Shown here one piece after another: positions 1 through 2,700 of a stretch of 5,106 nucleotides of DNA (position 1 is the stretch's first letter; every line of letters starts with the position of its first letter). Location: assembly GCA_001795245.1 (NCBI GenBank), contig MGOD01000049.1, positions 1 through 5,106 on the forward strand, read 5' to 3'. Source of the DNA: Chloroflexi bacterium RBG_16_70_13 (GTDB taxonomy: Bacteria > Chloroflexota > Limnocylindria > Limnocylindrales > CSP1-4). The position numbers and the translations under genes are program-made. The notes beneath the pieces were generated by a model that saw nothing but the letters and a program-made list of their open reading frames with translations, did not search any database and had not been told where the DNA came from.

Positions 1-2
1 GC

Positions 3-1100
3 CGGTGGGCGACCTTCCTCGATCCGGAACCGGAGGCTGACCGGGCGGCCCTCGAGGGGGCCTTCGAGCGACTGGCCGGGTTCAGCCCGGCGATCGCCGG
101 CTCGGCCGATCCGACGGCGACCTCGTTCGGGCTGCTCGAGGTCCAGGTCGACGGCCTCGAGGCCCTCTGGGGTCCCGAGTCGGTCCTCGTCGAGCGGCTC
201 TCGACCGCCCTCGAGCCGCTTCTCGCCGGCCGTCCGCGGTCGGGGATCGCCGGGACCCGCTTCGCCGCCACGGTCGCCGCGGCCGCCGCCGCGCCGGGCC
301 GCCTCGTGGCCGTGCCGCCGGGCGCGGAGACCACCTTCCTGGCCCCGCTGCCGGCCTCGCTCCTCACTCCGGACGACGACGTCAGGGCCCGGCTGCGCCG
401 GTTCGGCCTGCGCCGGATCGGCCAGGTCGCGGAGCTCGCGGCGTCCGCGCTCGTCGTCCGGTTCGGCGAGGAGGGCGCCCGGATCGGAGCCAGGGCGCGG
501 GGCGAGGAGACGGACCCGTTCCGGCCGCGTCGTGCCCCGGAACGCCTCCGCCTGGGCCTGCCCATCGAGCCGCCGGTCGGCGAACTCGAGGCGGTTCGGT
601 TCGTCCTCCGCCGACTGGCGACGGCGCTGGCGGCTAACCTCGCGGCCCGCGGCCTCGCCGCCGCGTGCGGCCGCCTGGCCCTGGGGCTGGATCTCGCGTT
701 CGCGCGCGCGGGCACGCCCGGCGAGCTCGTCGTCGAGACCCGCTTCCCCGAGCCGACTGCCGACGCCGAGGCGATCGAGCGGCTGCTCCTCGCGAAGCTC
801 GAGCGGACGCCCCCGCCGGCGCCGGTCGCCCGCCTGGAGCTGGAGCTGTCCGGCGCGGAGCCGGCGGCCGGCCAGCAGCTCCCGCTGTTCGTGCCCCAGG
901 CTCTCCGCGACGCCCGACTCGGCTGGCAGCTCGCCCGGCTCGCGGTCACGTTCGGCGAGGATCGAATCCGCCGGATCGAGATCACGGACCCGGAGGCGCC
1001 GCTCGCCGAGCGGCGCTGGACCTGGCGGCCGGTCGAGGGCATCGAGGCGCGGGGGCTCGATGGGGGACCCGCGGCCATCTCCACGGGCGGCGCCCGATGA
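3..1100 (+). CDS. imuB: ImuB-like Y-family DNA polymerase homologue, C-terminal part (5' end outside window)
   Basis: The frame is open from the left edge, so the start lies outside; 365 codons are visible. ImuB is the catalytically dead Y-family member of the ImuA/ImuB/DnaE2 mutasome and links DnaE2 to the sliding clamp. Seen: the end of the palm, where the Y-family SxDE position reads QVDGLEALWG (Asp at 150-152, then Gly where active polymerases have Glu), as expected for an inactive homologue. Next comes a helix-hairpin-helix-like thumb (LRRFGLRRIGQVAEL, about 387-431), a little-finger-like segment (about 540-840), a clamp-binding pentapeptide QLPLF (876-890), and a basic C-terminal tail. 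The stop overlaps the next gene by ATGA. No internal start is needed; the GTG at 306 falls mid-domain. DinB would be the alternative, but the missing acidic residue, the DUF6504 partner and the nearby dnaE2 favour ImuB. Confidence 0.87.
   Translation, partial: RWATFLDPEPEADRAALEGAFERLAGFSPAIAGSADPTATSFGLLEVQVDGLEALWGPESVLVERLSTALEPLLAGRPRSGIAGTRFAATVAAAAAAPGRLVAVPPGAETTFLAPLPASLLTPDDDVRARLRRFGLRRIGQVAELAASALVVRFGEEGARIGARARGEETDPFRPRRAPERLRLGLPIEPPVGELEAVRFVLRRLATALAANLAARGLAAACGRLALGLDLAFARAGTPGELVVETRFPEPTADAEAIERLLLAKLERTPPPAPVARLELELSGAEPAAGQQLPLFVPQALRDARLGWQLARLAVTFGEDRIRRIEITDPEAPLAERRWTWRPVEGIEARGLDGGPAAISTGGAR
876..890 (+). other. Beta-clamp binding motif QLPLF in ImuB
   Basis: The five codons encode QLPLF, preceded by another Gln. 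This fits the bacterial clamp-binding consensus QL(S/D/P)LF. Mycobacterial ImuB uses a similar internal motif (QLPLW) to contact the clamp, as known from published work on that family. It follows the little-finger region, the expected place. Confidence 0.75.
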
Positions 1101-1345
1101 CCCGCCTCCTCCACCCTCATCCGGCCATCGACGTCGAGCTCGATGCCTTCGACAGCCTCGTCGCGATCCATTGGGGTGGCCGGCGCGAGCCGGTCGAGGT
1201 CTGCAATCGCTGGCGGATCGAGGAGGCCTGGTGGCGCGACCCGATCGCCCGCGACTACTTCAAGGTCGTCGGTCCGCGCTGGCTCGCGCTCGTCTACTTC
1301 GACCGCGTCGCCGGCACCTGGCATTTGGAACGCCTGTACGACTGA
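1097..1345 (+). CDS. DUF6504-like small protein, translationally coupled to ImuB
   Basis: An 82-residue soluble protein whose ATG shares the sequence ATGA with the imuB stop, so translation is probably coupled. The second half has the features I associate with the DUF6504 family: a WGGRREPVEV strand, CNRWRIEEAWW, RDYFKVV, then LALVYFDRVAGTWHLERLYD with an aromatic C-terminus. It is rich in Trp and Tyr and looks like a small beta-sheet fold with no signal peptide or membrane segment. DUF6504 proteins are often encoded directly after ImuB-type polymerases in actinobacteria, Deinococcus-Thermus and Chloroflexota; their biochemical role is not established. An accessory role in the mutasome is inferred from gene order only. 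The family name rests on pattern memory, not a search. Confidence 0.82.
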   Translation: MTRLLHPHPAIDVELDAFDSLVAIHWGGRREPVEVCNRWRIEEAWWRDPIARDYFKVVGPRWLALVYFDRVAGTWHLERLYD

Positions 1346-1350
1346 TCGAT

Positions 1351-1392
1351 GGTCGGCGGCCACGCCTCCACAACCGGCCGAGCCGGCCGACC
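1351..1392. terminator. Possible weak bidirectional terminator between convergent genes
   Basis: The 54-base gap between the end of the DUF6504-like gene and the end of the convergent small membrane protein gene holds GGTCGGC (1351-1357) pairing with GCCGACC (1386-1392). Inside it lies CCGGC (1374-1378) pairing with GCCGG (1382-1386); the two structures compete for one base. There is no T-tract, so if it terminates it is of the U-less kind. The position between convergent genes is the main support. Confidence 0.3.
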
Positions 1393-1399
1393 TCGCCGA

Positions 1400-1552
1400 T
1401 CAGCGAATCGGGACGAGCAACGACACCAGAAGCAGCGACAGGAACAGGCCGACGACGAAGATGAGCGCCCCGACGTCGCGCGGTCGTGCCGTCTGCACCG
1501 CAAACTCCCCCACAACCATGCTGCCGGGCCGGTCCCGGACGGCCCGTTCCAC
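1400..1552 (-). CDS. Small single-span membrane protein (50 aa from GTG, or 39 aa from ATG at 1519)
   Basis: Minus-strand reading gives a charged N-terminal part (VERAVRDRPGS), then MVVGEFAVQTARPRDVG, then a strongly hydrophobic helix (ALIFVVGLFLSLLLVSLLV) ending PIR and a TGA stop. An in-frame TGA lies just upstream, so only two starts are plausible: GTG at 1552 or ATG at 1519. Neither has a clear Shine-Dalgarno sequence. The ATG form still holds the whole membrane span. Charge places the N-terminus in the cytoplasm, although the C-terminal Arg weakens that. I recognise no family. It lies 84 bases downstream of another small membrane protein gene on the same strand, so it may be the last gene of that transcript. 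The coherent 19-residue hydrophobic segment is the main evidence that it is real. Confidence 0.55.
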   Translation of the reverse strand: MERAVRDRPGSMVVGEFAVQTARPRDVGALIFVVGLFLSLLLVSLLVPIR

Positions 1553-1636
1553 GAAGTGTAGCTGCGACCCGGTCGTCTGGAAAGCGCGTATTCACCGAGT
1601 CGTTGCACGCTTCAGACGCCGAGAGAGGCGTGATGG

Positions 1637-1741
1637 TTACGCGGCGCCCTGCCAGGTCAGAAAGAAGATCAACGCGACCGCGCCGACGAGGACGAGCGTC
1701 AGCAGGCCCGCTCCGATGAGGTCCCTGAGCCTGGGTTCCAT
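1637..1741 (-). CDS. Small single-span membrane protein, 34 aa
   Basis: The protein starts MEPRLRDLIGAG, runs through a hydrophobic helix (LLTLVLVGAVALIFFLTW, about residues 13-30) and ends QGAA, then TAA. It begins at ATG 1741, only 16 bases after the lipoprotein stop, with CGGAGG ten bases ahead of the ATG as a good ribosome binding site; this decides the start. The mixed-charge N-terminus and Trp at the membrane boundary are typical of tiny bitopic proteins. The family is unknown. Spacing makes it an operon partner of the lipoprotein, so a shared role at the membrane is plausible but not shown. It is too short for standard gene callers and would probably be missed in an automatic annotation. 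Confidence 0.7.
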   Translation of the reverse strand: MEPRLRDLIGAGLLTLVLVGAVALIFFLTWQGAA

Positions 1742-1757
1742 CGCCGCGGTGCCTCCG

Positions 1758-2282
1758 TCAGTTGAAGGGGCAGGTTGCCCCGTACAGAACCGTGATCAGC
1801 GTAACGCCTCCGAGCGGCTCGATCGTGATCCGGGCGGCGCACCCGCCAGGCGGGGCCGTGGCCTCGATCTGGAAGCTCCCGTCCTCGTACGGCCCGGTGC
1901 TCGTCACCGCGAAGCCGGCGCTCTCGAGCGACTCCTGGTAGTAGTCGGCGACCTCGGCCGGCTCCACCGCGCCCACGTCGAGGATCGCGCTCGCGGGGCC
2001 CTCGCCGGTCTCGGCCGGGCTCGCGCCCGCGAACTCCGGGAACGTTTCGGGCAGCGCGTCCCAGATCCGCCCCCACCCGGTGTCCGTCTGGCTGGGCGCG
2101 GTGGGTCGGGGAGTGGCGTCGACGTCGGTCGGGACGGACGTCGGCCCGGAGGAGGCTGTGGCGGCCGCCGGGGAGCCGGTCGGTGACGGGTCGGCGATCG
2201 TGGTGCACGCCGACGCCCCCAGCGCGGCCGCGAGAACGGCGCCCGCGATGAGGTTCCGGCGGCCGGGTCCGTGTCTCGGCAT
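1758..2282 (-). CDS. Predicted secreted lipoprotein of unknown function, 174 aa
   Basis: The N-terminus MPRHGPGRRN is basic, followed by a hydrophobic stretch (LIAGAVLAAALGASA) and Cys26, giving a type II signal peptide with lipobox ASA-C (slightly atypical, as Leu is not at -3). Residues about 29-68 form a Ser/Thr/Pro/Ala-rich linker. A compact domain follows (about 69-174): GWGRIWDALPETFPEF, an acidic amphipathic helix (EPAEVADYYQESLESAGF), and several beta strands (SFQIEATA, ARITIEPL, VTLITVLYGA). Cys148 and Cys171 could form a disulfide outside the cell. The helix plus strands resemble many small extracytoplasmic lipoproteins with a DYYxxxLxxAGF helix, but I cannot name a family. AGGA seven bases before ATG 2282 supports the start. 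A 34-residue membrane protein gene follows closely. No link to the DNA-repair genes is visible beyond position. Confidence 0.83.
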   Translation of the reverse strand: MPRHGPGRRNLIAGAVLAAALGASACTTIADPSPTGSPAAATASSGPTSVPTDVDATPRPTAPSQTDTGWGRIWDALPETFPEFAGASPAETGEGPASAILDVGAVEPAEVADYYQESLESAGFAVTSTGPYEDGSFQIEATAPPGGCAARITIEPLGGVTLITVLYGATCPFN

Positions 2283-2288
2283 CGGCCA

Positions 2289-2294
2289 ATCCTA
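2289..2294 (-). promoter_or_regulatory. RBS or -10 box ahead of the lipoprotein gene
   Basis: Minus-strand TAGGAT sits seven bases before the lipoprotein ATG. AGGA within it is a well-spaced Shine-Dalgarno core. TAGGAT also matches the -10 element common in high-GC bacteria, which would give a nearly leaderless transcript. No convincing -35 hexamer is seen 16-18 bases upstream, so the ribosome-binding reading is preferred. Confidence 0.45.
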
Positions 2295-2307
2295 GCCGGG
2301 GATGTGA

Positions 2308-2343
2308 CAGGACCCCGTCGCCCCCAGATGCGACGGGGTCCTG
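2308..2343. terminator. Long perfect hairpin (14-bp stem, 8-base loop)
   Basis: CAGGACCCCGTCGC (2308-2321) pairs perfectly with GCGACGGGGTCCTG (2330-2343) around the loop CCCCAGAT. It lies outside the coding regions, 25 bases upstream of the lipoprotein gene and 114 bases downstream of the minus-strand small membrane gene ending at 2458. The most likely role is a U-less terminator for that upstream gene, insulating the lipoprotein gene. No T-tract follows on either strand. A role as a 5' leader structure or a repetitive extragenic element is possible. Confidence 0.5.
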
Positions 2344-2353
2344 CTGTTCGGAT

Positions 2354-2376
2354 TGCCACCCGCTCACCAGGTGGCA
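2354..2376. other. Short intergenic hairpin
   Basis: TGCCACC (2354-2360) pairs with GGTGGCA (2370-2376) over a nine-base loop. A second GTGGCA at 2397-2402 could compete for the left arm. With the larger hairpin next to it, this makes a structured intergenic stretch of about 175 bases (2283-2457) with no convincing gene. It is not a tRNA; no cloverleaf can be drawn. Confidence 0.3.
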
Positions 2377-2457
2377 GCCCCGGTCGATCGTCGGTTGTGG
2401 CACCGGCGTCGCCATTCCGTTCCCGGGCTCGGCCCGCGAACGTCAGATCGCGTGGGA

Positions 2458-2586
2458 TCAGACGCCGTGAGCCGCCTGGACTGCCAGGGCCGCCGGGAGG
2501 AGGACGAGGATGAGGAGACTCGCGATGGTGACCAGCGCGACGATCCTCGCCAGGACGGCGACAAGGCTGCGGACGTTCCTTCCCAC
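2458..2586 (-). CDS. Small single-span membrane protein (42 aa), divergent from dnaE2, possibly SOS-controlled
   Basis: The reading begins at GTG 2586 and gives a basic N-terminus (VGRNVRSLVAVLAR), a long hydrophobic helix (IVALVTIASLLILVLLPAAL, about residues 15-34) and the tail AVQAAHGV, then TGA. Arg residues before the span predict N-in topology. GTG is the only ATG, GTG or TTG start in frame between the LexA box and the span; AGGG lies only two bases ahead, so the ribosome binding site is poor. The frame stays open far upstream, a GC-rich artefact antisense to dnaE2. The strong hydrophobicity and position support a real gene. The LexA palindrome is 51 bases upstream of this start, so damage induction is plausible. 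Known SOS-induced small membrane proteins include TisB (toxin) and Caulobacter SidA (division inhibitor). No sequence similarity to either is claimed. Confidence 0.55.
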   Translation of the reverse strand: MGRNVRSLVAVLARIVALVTIASLLILVLLPAALAVQAAHGV

Positions 2587-2608
2587 GGCCCTAATGACGC
2601 CACGGCGT

Positions 2609-2629
2609 GCCCGGATGTTGCGTCCGGGC
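2609..2629. other. Hairpin in the leader of the minus-strand small membrane gene
   Basis: GCCCGGA (2609-2615) pairs with TCCGGGC (2623-2629) over a seven-base loop. On the plus strand it is followed after five bases by TTTT (2635-2638), resembling a weak terminator, but no plus-strand gene ends here. On the minus strand it would lie in the leader between the LexA box and the GTG start, where it could affect translation. Confidence 0.35.
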
Positions 2630-2634
2630 GAGGC

Positions 2635-2663
2635 TTTTGATGATAGAACATTTGTTCTATCAT
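2635..2663 (+). promoter_or_regulatory. Probable dnaE2 core promoter overlapping the LexA box
   Basis: TATCAT (2658-2663) matches five of six bases of the -10 consensus. TTTTGA (2635-2640, spacer 17) or TTGATG (2637-2642, spacer 15) could serve as -35. Because the box is symmetric, TATCAT also occurs on the minus strand (2645-2640), so a divergent promoter is possible. LexA bound here would block either one. Confidence 0.45.
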
Positions 2664-2665
2664 CA
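2638..2665. promoter_or_regulatory. LexA (SOS) operator between dnaE2 and a divergent small gene
   Basis: A perfect inverted repeat: TGATGATAGAAC (2638-2649), spacer ATTT, GTTCTATCATCA (2654-2665). The core GAAC-N4-GTTC matches the LexA/DinR box of Gram-positive bacteria and actinobacteria. It is a strikingly AT-rich island in very GC-rich DNA. It lies 35 bases before the dnaE2 ATG, the classic place for SOS control of this polymerase. The outer arms extend the symmetry beyond the usual 14-base box. Confidence 0.92.
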
Positions 2666-2700
2666 GCAGTCCCCCAGACCGCCCCTGATGCCGGCCGATC

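Noticed and set aside
306..308. GTG as the real start of the first gene
   Set aside because: Good ImuB-like sequence, including the degenerate SxDE motif and LEALWGPES, is in the same frame upstream of it and runs to the window edge.
1613..1632. Terminator hairpin ACGCC/GGCGT between the two microprotein genes
   Set aside because: A five-base stem with a six-base loop and no T-tract is too weak to separate from chance at this GC content.
532..2186. Long plus-strand open frames overlapping imuB and the lipoprotein gene
   Set aside because: The translations are Arg/Ser/Pro-rich, cross several better-supported genes and show no family pattern; this is typical of GC-rich shadow frames.
2344..2410. 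tRNA gene in the intergenic hairpin region
   Set aside because: A GGTCGATC stretch recalls a T-loop, but no acceptor stem, anticodon arm or D-arm can be paired around it.
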